64,000 nucleotides of DNA from Ferrimonas kyonanensis DSM 18153. GTDB taxonomy: Bacteria; Pseudomonadota; Gammaproteobacteria; Enterobacterales; Shewanellaceae. The stretch spans positions 124,001 to 188,000 of the forward strand of contig NZ_AUDJ01000014.1 of the NCBI RefSeq assembly GCF_000425405.1, in the 5' to 3' direction. The position numbers and the translations under genes are program-made. A model generated the notes under the pieces. It was not told the DNA's origin, searched no databases, and saw only the letters and a program-made list of their open reading frames with translations. Every line of letters starts with the position of its first letter. The stretch's first letter is position 1. Below, piece by piece: positions 57,194-64,000 of this stretch.

Positions 57194-58237
57194 TTACTGG
57201 GTTTTGAAATCGACTCGGACCATGGTGACCGCTTCTACCGCCTGGCCGTGTTCAAATTTGGGGGCATAGCGCCACTGGCTGACCGCCTTCTCGGTCGCTT
57301 TGACAAACAGGCGGCTACCGCGGTTTTCCACCAGTTCAGTGCCAGAGACAAAGCCGTTATCGTCAATGGTCAATTTCAGTACCACGGTGCCCTCCTGATG
57401 GCGTTTAAGGGTACTTCTTGGCCAGTGGGGCTCGACGCGATACAGAGGGCTGGCCTCGATATCGTCTTGCCAGGGCACCATCTGGCCGATGGCCAAGCAG
57501 TGGGTGGTGGCCGCCTCGCTCTGGCCCTGTTTCTCCAGCAAGGGAACCAGTCGAGAGTGGGCCGCCAGGGCATAGGGGTGAGAGTAGTCCAGAGTTTGAA
57601 ACAGCCCCACCACCTTCTCATAGTGGTCGATGGCCTGCTCGGAATCGTTAAACCCCTGAGCATAGACGCCATTGAGGAATTCGGCCTCGGCCCGCTCAAT
57701 GGTGTTGCCTTGCGCCTGCTGGGCAATCAGTGGCAATGCCTGTTGGGCATAGGTACGCCCCTGACGAGCGTTATTGCCTGTCATGGCGTTGGCCAGGTCC
57801 ATCAGCATTAGGCCGTGACTGAAGCTGTCCTTGCCATAATGACGCTCGCTGATGCGAACGTAATTGCGGTAGTAACTGCTGTGTTGGCCGTCGCTGTGTT
57901 GCTGCAGCGCCAGATAGAGATCCAGCAGTTCGACGGCGTCGTCACCATAGGTGCGTATAAATACCGGCAGTGCGGGTTTTAGCAGCCGGGTGGCGGCTTG
58001 GTGGTCCCGAGTCTGGTTGGCCAGATTCAGTGCCAGGGTGGCGGTGTTAATGGAGTCGTCGCCATACTCTTTACTGCCGAGCTCGTAGGCCAGCTTGGCG
58101 GTTTCGGCGATCTGTTTCGAGTTGCCGGTTTCAACGGCAGACAGATAGGCTTGATAGGCCTCGGAAGCATCGTTCCCGGCAAAGGCTCCGAGAGACAAAC
58201 ACAGCAGTAAAGGCGAGGCCCATAGTCGCTTTTTCAT
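57194..58237 (-). CDS. Exported protein with C-terminal TonB domain and TPR-like helices
   Basis: 347 residues from MKKRLWASPLLLCLSLGAFA (signal peptide, cleavage after AFA). The middle part (about 25-240) is helical and repeat-like (tetratricopeptide type). The last 85 residues form a TonB C-terminal fold: VEPHWPRSTLKRHQEGTVVL, DDNGFVSGTELVENRG and the VSQWRYAPKF motif. There is no membrane anchor apart from the signal, so it is not a classical energy-transducing TonB; the TonB-like domain may bind a periplasmic partner. The second ATG is used because AAGG lies at a normal distance. Confidence 0.75.
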   Translation of the reverse strand: MKKRLWASPLLLCLSLGAFAGNDASEAYQAYLSAVETGNSKQIAETAKLAYELGSKEYGDDSINTATLALNLANQTRDHQAATRLLKPALPVFIRTYGDDAVELLDLYLALQQHSDGQHSSYYRNYVRISERHYGKDSFSHGLMLMDLANAMTGNNARQGRTYAQQALPLIAQQAQGNTIERAEAEFLNGVYAQGFNDSEQAIDHYEKVVGLFQTLDYSHPYALAAHSRLVPLLEKQGQSEAATTHCLAIGQMVPWQDDIEASPLYRVEPHWPRSTLKRHQEGTVVLKLTIDDNGFVSGTELVENRGSRLFVKATEKAVSQWRYAPKFEHGQAVEAVTMVRVDFKTQ

Positions 58238-58475
58238 CTTAAACATCCTTGATTTTACAACAAAAGCGTCACAAGTCTAAAAGCCGTAGTTGATAGACAC
58301 AAGCAGTTTTAATCCTTGGGTGATTGTATCTGTCCAACCTCGACGAGTTCCCGTAGCGGCGAAAATATTTCAGTTCTGGGGCGCAGATAACGTTTGATGG
58401 AGGAAGAGTGGTTTTGTGGCATCTCAACTGCTTTAATTGCACCATCACATATCTGAATCCAAATAAGGGATGAAC

Positions 58476-58778
58476 ATGTTTAAGACACTGGTTAAGGTAG
58501 CGGGTTCCGCCATTCTGGCTCTGGGCCTGGCTGCGGGCGTTCAGGCGGCGGAACTGCATAAAGGTGAAGTGGTTGAGACCATGAACGCCGGTGGCTACAC
58601 CTATGTCCAGATCAAGGAAGAGGGCAAGCTGGTTTGGGCGGCTGCGCCTCAGACTCAGGTTAAAAAGGGCGACACCGTCGAGTTTGATGAGCAGATGAAC
58701 CTGCCTAGCTTTGAGAGCAAGAGCCTGAAGCGAACTTTCTCACCGATCATCTTTGCCGGGAAAATCGCCGTTAAATAA
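58476..58778 (+). CDS. NrfJ-like exported protein
   Basis: 100 residues. Signal peptide MFKTLVKVAGSAILALGLAA (cleavage after VQA), then a small beta-rich domain with LHKGEVVETMNAGGYTYVQI and VWAAAPQTQVKKGD. The pattern G-x-V-x-E-T-M-x-A-G-G-Y-T-Y matches proteins annotated as NrfJ or NrfJ-related in Haemophilus and Shewanella, suggested to help formate-dependent nitrite reduction or heme/metal handling. No nrf gene is in the window. AAGGG lies 7 nt before the chosen ATG. Confidence 0.65.
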   Translation: MFKTLVKVAGSAILALGLAAGVQAAELHKGEVVETMNAGGYTYVQIKEEGKLVWAAAPQTQVKKGDTVEFDEQMNLPSFESKSLKRTFSPIIFAGKIAVK

Positions 58779-58795
58779 GGCGCTTTCAAGTTTAC

Positions 58796-58822
58796 AAAAA
58801 GGACCCTGAGGGTCCTTTTTTT
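58796..58822. terminator. Terminator after the nrfJ-like gene
   Basis: AAAAAGGACCC-TGA-GGGTCCTTTTTTT. Confidence 0.88.
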
Positions 58823-58833
58823 GTGCCTGATGA

Positions 58834-59157
58834 TTACTGCGGAGCTTGCTGGCGTTCATCGTGGGTGTAATCCCGGACAATCTGGCCGACTCGAATTCGG
58901 TAGGAGTGAAACAGAGAGTCACGTCCCTGTTTCTGAGCCAACTGATGATCCATCTGCTGGCGCCAACTGGCGATGGCAGCCTCGCTCTCCCAGAACGACA
59001 GGCTCAGCAGTTTGCCTTCCTCGACCAGACTTTGAAATCGCTCGATGGAGAGGAGTCCGGGTTGGTGCTGCAACAAGGGGCGCAGGGAGGCCGCGAGGTC
59101 CAGATACGCCTGTTTACCTTGCGCTTTGGGAGTAACTTCAAAGATGACGGCCAGCAT
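58834..59157 (-). CDS. Antibiotic biosynthesis monooxygenase (ABM)-fold protein
   Basis: 107 residues from MLAVIFEVTPKAQGKQAYLD, a ferredoxin-like dimeric alpha/beta-barrel protein with the typical FWESEAAIASWRQQMDHQLA segment. The family includes quinol monooxygenases and heme-degrading enzymes, but many members have no known role. AGGAG is before this ATG; a longer start at 59178 lacks one. Confidence 0.8.
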   Translation of the reverse strand: MLAVIFEVTPKAQGKQAYLDLAASLRPLLQHQPGLLSIERFQSLVEEGKLLSLSFWESEAAIASWRQQMDHQLAQKQGRDSLFHSYRIRVGQIVRDYTHDERQQAPQ

Positions 59158-59257
59158 GGGGTCTCCTGAGTGGGTCAAAATAGCAATGACACTGGCGAAG
59201 TTGTGGACAACGCCGGTATCGATGAGGCGCTCAGGCTATCTTACCCCCGGTGAGAGG

Positions 59258-59596
59258 TCAAAAGTGGCGACCATTTTCGTAATAATTACGTTGGCTTAGC
59301 GGCGTAAAACGCACTCCGATGTCGATGTCGTCGTCGGCCAGTTGGGCGCGTATGGCATCGGTGATTTGAGCGGCCACTTCGTCTTGAATGAGCGTGTCTC
59401 TGGCAAACCACAGCACCTCGACCATGGGGTAGCCGTTGGCATCCATCTGGTCATCGAAGATAAACTGCGTCGGCACTAACTCGATGGTGAAATGATCTCG
59501 TGGACACTCGACCAATTTTGCCAAGGCGTCGATGAGCGCGGTGCTCATATGCATGATGTGTTGGCGTTCCATACCGCTGATTCGAAGATGAGGCAT
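59258..59596 (-). CDS. DUF1904 / tautomerase-fold protein
   Basis: 112 residues from MPHLRISGME. The N-terminal Pro after Met and the fold pattern (LIDALAKLVECPRDHFTIEL, PMVEVLWFARDTLIQ) place it in the tautomerase/MIF superfamily, DUF1904 branch. Pro1 is the catalytic base in active tautomerases. GGGAGAG precedes this start; the 47-codon upstream extension is unlikely. Confidence 0.75.
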   Translation of the reverse strand: MPHLRISGMERQHIMHMSTALIDALAKLVECPRDHFTIELVPTQFIFDDQMDANGYPMVEVLWFARDTLIQDEVAAQITDAIRAQLADDDIDIGVRFTPLSQRNYYENGRHF

Positions 59597-59685
59597 CTGG
59601 ACTCTCCCGTTGAGTAAACACATTTTAGTGTCAATCGGCAGGCTTTTCCTTGATGATCTAGACTGAGGCCAAGGGAGGAAGAGTG

Positions 59686-60051
59686 ATGCCTTTACGTTAT
59701 TTGTTGATAGTAGGATTTTTTTTATCGCCTTTGGCATTGGCTAATGGGCCTAAAAGTGAGCACAAGTCGGTGGAGCAGAAGGGGAAGTCTGCCCTGCACC
59801 GGCAGCAGCATATTCCAGGGGAAACCACGCCGTTGCCCTATGGCCTGGAAAAAAAACTGGCGCGTGGTGAGCCGTTGCCACCGGGGTGGCAGCGCAAGCT
59901 TAAGGTCGGCGACACTCTGGATGCCCGTATTATCCAGCGCAGTACCGTTGTTGAGCGCAACAAGGCCGCCAATTCAGTGACCATCGAGGCCGATGGTGGC
60001 CGGTTGCGGATCAATAAGCTCAGCGGCGAAGTGCTGGCAATCCTCAACTGA
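59686..60051 (+). CDS. Exported RcnB/CigR-like small protein
   Basis: 121 residues. Signal peptide (cleavage after ALA, about residue 20), a basic linker, then PLPYGLEKKLARGEPLPPGW, the repeated Leu-Pro-Pro-Gly / Lys-Lys-Leu pattern of RcnB/CigR-type periplasmic proteins, and a small beta C-terminus. Function unknown; RcnB affects metal homeostasis and CigR is a membrane virulence regulator in Salmonella. GGAGGAA ribosome site before the ATG. Confidence 0.65.
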   Translation: MPLRYLLIVGFFLSPLALANGPKSEHKSVEQKGKSALHRQQHIPGETTPLPYGLEKKLARGEPLPPGWQRKLKVGDTLDARIIQRSTVVERNKAANSVTIEADGGRLRINKLSGEVLAILN

Positions 60052-60482
60052 GTCAGCCTTAAGCGTCCGATTGCGCCAGTTTCTGGCTGGAACTGGTGCG
60101 GTCGTTGAATCAATTCAACCCCACCTTCTAAGCGCGTCGTCATTGTTCAACGTCCCCTATGCACATGACGCACCGCCCTGTTTACGTATCGATTTGGCCG
60201 TTGGCTGCAGTCGACCGCGAGTGTTTTTCTGTTTGATCCTTTTCTTTCACCTTTTTTATCAGTGCTTTAAAAAAGATGAGGTGGGTGTGCGTTAGCTCAA
60301 ATTCTGAAGTAAAAACGTGAGGATAAAAAGCAACCAAAACGGTGCATTTTATTGATAAGGATCAATCGAACTTCCATCTATTTCCTATTGGGTATATCAC
60401 CCCGTTAACCCTGAAGTTACATTCTCACAAACAATGAAGATTTATCAGATTATTGTCTGTTTTTTTTGACTGGGACAACAAG
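60052..60482 (+). other. Intergenic region upstream of napF
   Basis: 431 nt. The left two thirds hold no gene or clear terminator that I can support. The right part contains the FNR box (60352-60365) and the nap promoter area with TATATC at 60393-60398. Confidence 0.5.
60352..60365 (+). promoter_or_regulatory. FNR box of the nap operon
   Basis: TTGAT-AAGG-ATCAA, a perfect FNR palindrome, 117 nt before napF. A -10-like TATATC (60393-60398) would put the box at about -46. It predicts anaerobic induction; a NarP/NarQ-type site could not be confirmed. Confidence 0.75.
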
Positions 60483-60971
60483 ATGGGACGAGCTCCTTTG
60501 TGGCGACGAATGACCGGCAAGCCTGCCGAGGTGATTCGAATGCCGCATTTGGTTTCTGAAACGCGCTTCACCGATGGCTGCAGTCGCTGCCAGAAGTGTG
60601 TTGAGCGTTGCGAAACCGGGGTCATCGTCATTGGTACCGGGGGCTTTCCTGAACTCGATTTTGATAAGGCGGAGTGCAGTTTTTGTGGCCAATGTGCCGC
60701 GGCCTGTCCCGAGCCCCTGTTTCTGCCAGCGGAAGACGCACCCTGGCCTTACGCGGTCGCACTGTCGGATTCTTGCCTGACCTTCAAGGGCATTGAGTGT
60801 CGCAGTTGTGCCGACGCATGCGAAGAAGCCGCCATCGTGTTCAAGCCTGCCATTGGCATCTCTCATCCTATTCTCTCAACGGCTTGTACAGGCTGTGGTG
60901 CCTGCCTATCTCGTTGTCCCAGTCAATCCCTCTCACTAAAACAAGAGCTTAAGGAGCCAAGCCATGACTGA
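60483..60971 (+). CDS. napF: Nap ferredoxin-type protein NapF
   Basis: 162 residues, cytoplasmic. Cys clusters CSRCQKCVERC, CSFCGQCAAAC, CRSCADAC and CTGCGACLSRC provide up to three or four [4Fe-4S] centres. NapF interacts with NapA in the cytoplasm and is thought to help its maturation. ATG 60483 gives the normal start MGRAPLWRRMTG. Overlaps napD by 8 nt. Confidence 0.92.
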   Translation: MGRAPLWRRMTGKPAEVIRMPHLVSETRFTDGCSRCQKCVERCETGVIVIGTGGFPELDFDKAECSFCGQCAAACPEPLFLPAEDAPWPYAVALSDSCLTFKGIECRSCADACEEAAIVFKPAIGISHPILSTACTGCGACLSRCPSQSLSLKQELKEPSHD

Positions 60972-61206
60972 ACACATCTGTTCACTGGTGGTGAACGCGG
61001 TCCCCGAGGCGCGCTTTCAGGTGGAAGCCGCACTGAATCAGCTTGATGGGGTCAGTGTCGAGATTAACGACCCCAGCGGCAAGTTGGTGGTGCTGCTGCA
61101 GCACCGGCAACAGCAGCCTCAGGTGGAGTGTATTGACCACATTAAAGGCTTGGACGGGGTGGGCGCCACCTCATTGATCTATCACCAACGGCTTTCTAAC
61201 GACTGA
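60964..61206 (+). CDS. napD: Nap chaperone NapD
   Basis: 80 residues, ferredoxin-like fold binding the Tat signal of NapA and preventing premature export. [20 protein letters not shown] matches the family start. Overlaps napF; napA begins 26 nt later. Confidence 0.9.
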   Translation: MTEHICSLVVNAVPEARFQVEAALNQLDGVSVEINDPSGKLVVLLQHRQQQPQVECIDHIKGLDGVGATSLIYHQRLSND

Positions 61207-61232
61207 CCATTACTCGCTTCAAGGAATGGATG

Positions 61233-63725
61233 ATGAAATTAACTCGTCGAGAATTTGTAAAGGCACAGGCCATTGCCGCCGGTGCGGTGGCCGCGGAGCT
61301 TTCCGTCCCCGCTTCTGCCAAGGGCATTATTGCGACCCGCAGTGACGATAAGATTCAGTGGGACAAGGCACCATGTCGCTTCTGCGGTACCGGCTGTTCG
61401 GTACTGGTGGGCATCAACCAGGGTAAGGTGGTGGCGGTGCAGGGTGACCCCCAAGCCCCGGTGAATCGAGGCCTGACCTGCATCAAGGGTTACTTCCTGC
61501 CTAAAATCATGTACGGCAAAGACCGCCTGACTCAGCCGATGCTCCGCAAGAGTAACGGCAAGTACGATAAAAATGGTGAGTTTACCCCGGTCTCCTGGGA
61601 CGAAGCCTTCGACGTGATGGCCGACAAGTTCAAGCAGGCATTGAAGAACAAGGGGCCGACTTCGGTGGGCATGTTCGGCTCCGGCCAGTGGACCGTGTGG
61701 GAAGGCTACGCTGCCGCCAAGTTGTTTAAGGCCGGCTTCCGTTCCAATAACATCGACCCCAATGCCCGCCACTGTATGGCGTCGGCGGTGGGCGGCTTCA
61801 TGCGCACCTTTGGTATCGATGAGCCCATGGGCTGCTATGACGACCTCGAGCAGGCGGATGCCTTTGTGCTGTGGGGTTCCAACATGGCCGAGATGCACCC
61901 GATTCTGTGGTCGCGACTCAGTGCCCGTAAGTTGTCAGCCGAGCATGTGAAGGTGGCGGTGTTGTCCACCTATCAACATCGCAGCTTCGAGTTGGCAGAC
62001 AACCCGATCGTGTTCACGCCGCAAACCGACCTGGCGATTCTTAACTTCATCGCCAACTACATCATTCAAAACGACAAAGTAAATCACGACTTTGTCAGCA
62101 AGCACACCAACTTCCGCAAAGGTACCACCGACATCGGTTACGGCCTGCGCCCCGAACATCCACTGGAGCAGGCGGCCAAGAACCCGGGTAAGGGCAGCTC
62201 TGAGGCTATCGATTTTGAAGCCTTTAAAGCCTACGTGGCCGATTACGATGTCGACAGTGTCGCCAAACTGTCCGGAGTCGAGGCTGACAAGCTGATCGCC
62301 CTGGCCGAGCTGTACGCCGATCCCAATCGCAAGGTGGTGTCCTACTGGACCATGGGCTTTAACCAGCACACCCGTGGGGTGTGGGCCAACAACCTGGTGT
62401 ACAACATCCACCTGTTGACCGGCAAAATCTCCGAGCCCGGCAACGGTCCATTTTCCCTGACCGGTCAGCCTTCCGCCTGTGGTACCGCCCGTGAAGTGGG
62501 CACCTTCGCTCACCGTTTGCCTGCGGACATGGTGGTAAAAAATCCCAAGCACCGCGCCTACGCCGAGAAGATCTGGAAACTGCCTGAGGGCACCATCCCG
62601 CCGAAGCCCGGTTACCACGCCGTGTTGCAAGACCGGATGCTGAAAGATCGTAAGCTCAACGCCTACTGGGTGATGTGCAACAACAACATGCAGGCTGGCC
62701 CCAACATCAATGAAGAACGCCTGCCCGGCTACCGGGACCCGGCCAACTTCGTGGTGACCTCTGACCCCTATCCGACCGTGACCGCCATGGCTTCGGACCT
62801 GATTCTGCCTACCGCCATGTGGGTGGAGAAAGAGGGCGCCTACGGCAATGCCGAACGCCGGACCCAGTTCTGGTATCAGCAGGTTCAGGCTCCCGGTGAG
62901 GCCAAGTCAGACTTGTGGCAACTGGTGGAGTTCTCCAAGCGCTTCAAGATGGAGGAGGTGTGGCCCGCCGATTTGCTGGCGAAGGCGCCAGAATACAAAG
63001 GCAAAACCTTATTCGACGTGCTGTTTGCCAACGGTCAGGTCGATCAGTATGGCTTGGATCAGGTGCCGGAGCAGCGCCTGAATGACGATGCCCGGGCGGC
63101 CGGCTTCTATGTGCAGAAGGGCTTGTTCGAGGAGTACGCCATCTTTGGTCGCGATCATGGCCACGACCTGGCGCCGTTTGAACGCTATCACCAGGAGCGC
63201 GGCTTGCGCTGGCCTGTGGTCAATGGTCAGGAAACCAAGTGGCGCTTTAAAGAGGGCAGCGATCCTTACGTTAAAGCCGGCAGCGACTTCCAGTTCTACG
63301 GCAAGCCGGATGGCCGGGCGGTGATCTTTGCCCTGCCGTACGAGCCTGCGGCCGAGTCACCGGACCAGGAGTTTAACCTGTGGCTGTCCACCGGCCGGGT
63401 GTTGGAACACTGGCACACCGGCACCATGACCCAGCGCGTTCCCGAACTGTACCGGGCCTTCCCAGACGCCGTGGTGTTTATGCATCCGCTGGATGCCAAG
63501 GAGCGGGGCCTGCGACGGGGCGATAAGGTGATTGTCAGCTCTCGTCGCGGGGAAGTGGAGACCGTGGTGGAAACCCGAGGCCGCAATAAGCCGCCACAGG
63601 GCCTGGTGTTCATGCCGTTCTTCGACGCCAGCACCCTGGTCAATAAGCTGACCCTGGACGCCACCGACCCGCTGTCCAAAGAGACCGATTACAAAAAGTG
63701 CGCCGTCAAAGTGCGTAAAGCCTGA
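61233..63725 (+). CDS. napA: Periplasmic nitrate reductase catalytic subunit
   Basis: 830 residues (E. coli 828). Tat signal [17 protein letters not shown] with the twin Arg. The [4Fe-4S] cluster is bound by [13 protein letters not shown] and CIKGYF; Mo-bisMGD is ligated by the Cys in [11 protein letters not shown]. The C-terminal molydopterin-binding domain is complete. It reduces nitrate to nitrite in the periplasm. The second of two adjacent ATG codons is chosen because AAGGA lies 7 nt before it and it matches E. coli. Confidence 0.96.
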   Translation: MKLTRREFVKAQAIAAGAVAAELSVPASAKGIIATRSDDKIQWDKAPCRFCGTGCSVLVGINQGKVVAVQGDPQAPVNRGLTCIKGYFLPKIMYGKDRLTQPMLRKSNGKYDKNGEFTPVSWDEAFDVMADKFKQALKNKGPTSVGMFGSGQWTVWEGYAAAKLFKAGFRSNNIDPNARHCMASAVGGFMRTFGIDEPMGCYDDLEQADAFVLWGSNMAEMHPILWSRLSARKLSAEHVKVAVLSTYQHRSFELADNPIVFTPQTDLAILNFIANYIIQNDKVNHDFVSKHTNFRKGTTDIGYGLRPEHPLEQAAKNPGKGSSEAIDFEAFKAYVADYDVDSVAKLSGVEADKLIALAELYADPNRKVVSYWTMGFNQHTRGVWANNLVYNIHLLTGKISEPGNGPFSLTGQPSACGTAREVGTFAHRLPADMVVKNPKHRAYAEKIWKLPEGTIPPKPGYHAVLQDRMLKDRKLNAYWVMCNNNMQAGPNINEERLPGYRDPANFVVTSDPYPTVTAMASDLILPTAMWVEKEGAYGNAERRTQFWYQQVQAPGEAKSDLWQLVEFSKRFKMEEVWPADLLAKAPEYKGKTLFDVLFANGQVDQYGLDQVPEQRLNDDARAAGFYVQKGLFEEYAIFGRDHGHDLAPFERYHQERGLRWPVVNGQETKWRFKEGSDPYVKAGSDFQFYGKPDGRAVIFALPYEPAAESPDQEFNLWLSTGRVLEHWHTGTMTQRVPELYRAFPDAVVFMHPLDAKERGLRRGDKVIVSSRRGEVETVVETRGRNKPPQGLVFMPFFDASTLVNKLTLDATDPLSKETDYKKCAVKVRKA

Positions 63726-63772
63726 TTGTGATGGGCCCGGTTGGGCCCGTATCTGAAGAGTTGGAGAACACC

Positions 63773-64000
63773 ATGAAACTGCGATTTGCCGTACTGGGCG
63801 CACTGGTGCTGCCGCTGCTGGCCACCGCTGTCGAAGAAACACAATTTGGAATGCGCGCCGATGTGCCGCTGGAGCAAACCAATAAGGCGCCTGATCTGAA
63901 GAAAATCCGTAAGGAGATGGATCGGCAGCCGCTGAACTACGTGAATCAGCCGCCGCTGATTCCTCATAAGGTTCAGGGTTACCAGATCTCTCAATCCACC
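63773..64000 (+). CDS. napB: Nap diheme cytochrome NapB (cut by window end)
   Basis: Only the first 76 codons are visible. Signal peptide MKLRFAVLGALVLPLLATAV, then the NapB hallmark QPLNYVNQPPLIPHKVQGYQ. The two CxxCH heme sites lie beyond the window. GGAG precedes the ATG, 47 nt after napA. It transfers electrons to NapA. napC or napGH may follow outside the window. Confidence 0.88.
   Translation, partial: MKLRFAVLGALVLPLLATAVEETQFGMRADVPLEQTNKAPDLKKIRKEMDRQPLNYVNQPPLIPHKVQGYQISQST

Noticed and set aside
63731-63751. Hairpin between napA and napB as a terminator
   Set aside because: GGGCCC repeats can pair, but no T-run follows and napB clearly belongs to the operon.

Overview
The window reads as chromosomal DNA of a marine or sediment gammaproteobacterium close to Ferrimonas/Shewanella. 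Supporting signs are the moderately high G+C, the gene pairs gcvR-bcp // dapA-bamC, topA near cysB, rne // rluC and gltA // sdhCDAB-sucABCD, a small tetraheme cytochrome c, periplasmic nitrate reductase, and H-NOX with a hybrid kinase. Genus-level placement is inference. I see no rRNA, tRNA, CRISPR array, insertion sequence or prophage.

Region 1 (1-9.5 kb) is the stand-out. It holds the end of a polyferredoxin membrane protein, then a tightly overlapping six-gene operon that matches the CO-induced, energy-converting [NiFe] hydrogenase CooM-K-L-X-U-H of Rhodospirillum rubrum. A CooA-type CO-sensing CRP/FNR regulator follows. A 16-bp palindrome 70 bp upstream of cooM matches the published CooA operator (TGTCA-N6-CGACA on the minus strand). 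CooH ends exactly at the mature C-terminal Arg, so it needs no maturation protease. This CooA carries Ser where R. rubrum CooA has the Cys heme ligand. The CO dehydrogenase genes (cooS/cooF/cooC) are not in view and may lie left of the window.

Region 2 (9.5-30 kb) is housekeeping and metal/redox physiology: acetate permease satP with a class-II CRP promoter, feoAB, glnS, fur, cobB, pepE, a candidate small RNA, htpX, an FNR-controlled tetraheme cytochrome, bcp-gcvR, dapA-bamC, a DUF3360-type permease, a stand-alone astB, topA, and ribB under an FMN riboswitch.

Region 3 (30-46 kb) carries cysB, queD, a small lipoprotein, an MsrB-MsrA fusion, an H-NOX/hybrid-kinase pair for NO sensing, yqjG, a DUF2780 protein, a low-Mr phosphatase, a thioredoxin-CcdA fusion, rne with a long repeat-rich scaffold and long leader, rluC and a HAD phosphatase.

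Region 4 (46-57 kb) is the TCA block gltA // sdhCDAB-sucABCD, with an internal terminator-like hairpin and a structured 3' UTR. Region 5 (57-64 kb) has a TonB-domain protein, an NrfJ-like protein and small conserved genes, then napFDAB (napB cut by the window end) behind an FNR box. Together the window links gas and redox sensing (CooA, H-NOX, FNR sites, CRP) to respiratory and energy-conserving enzymes.
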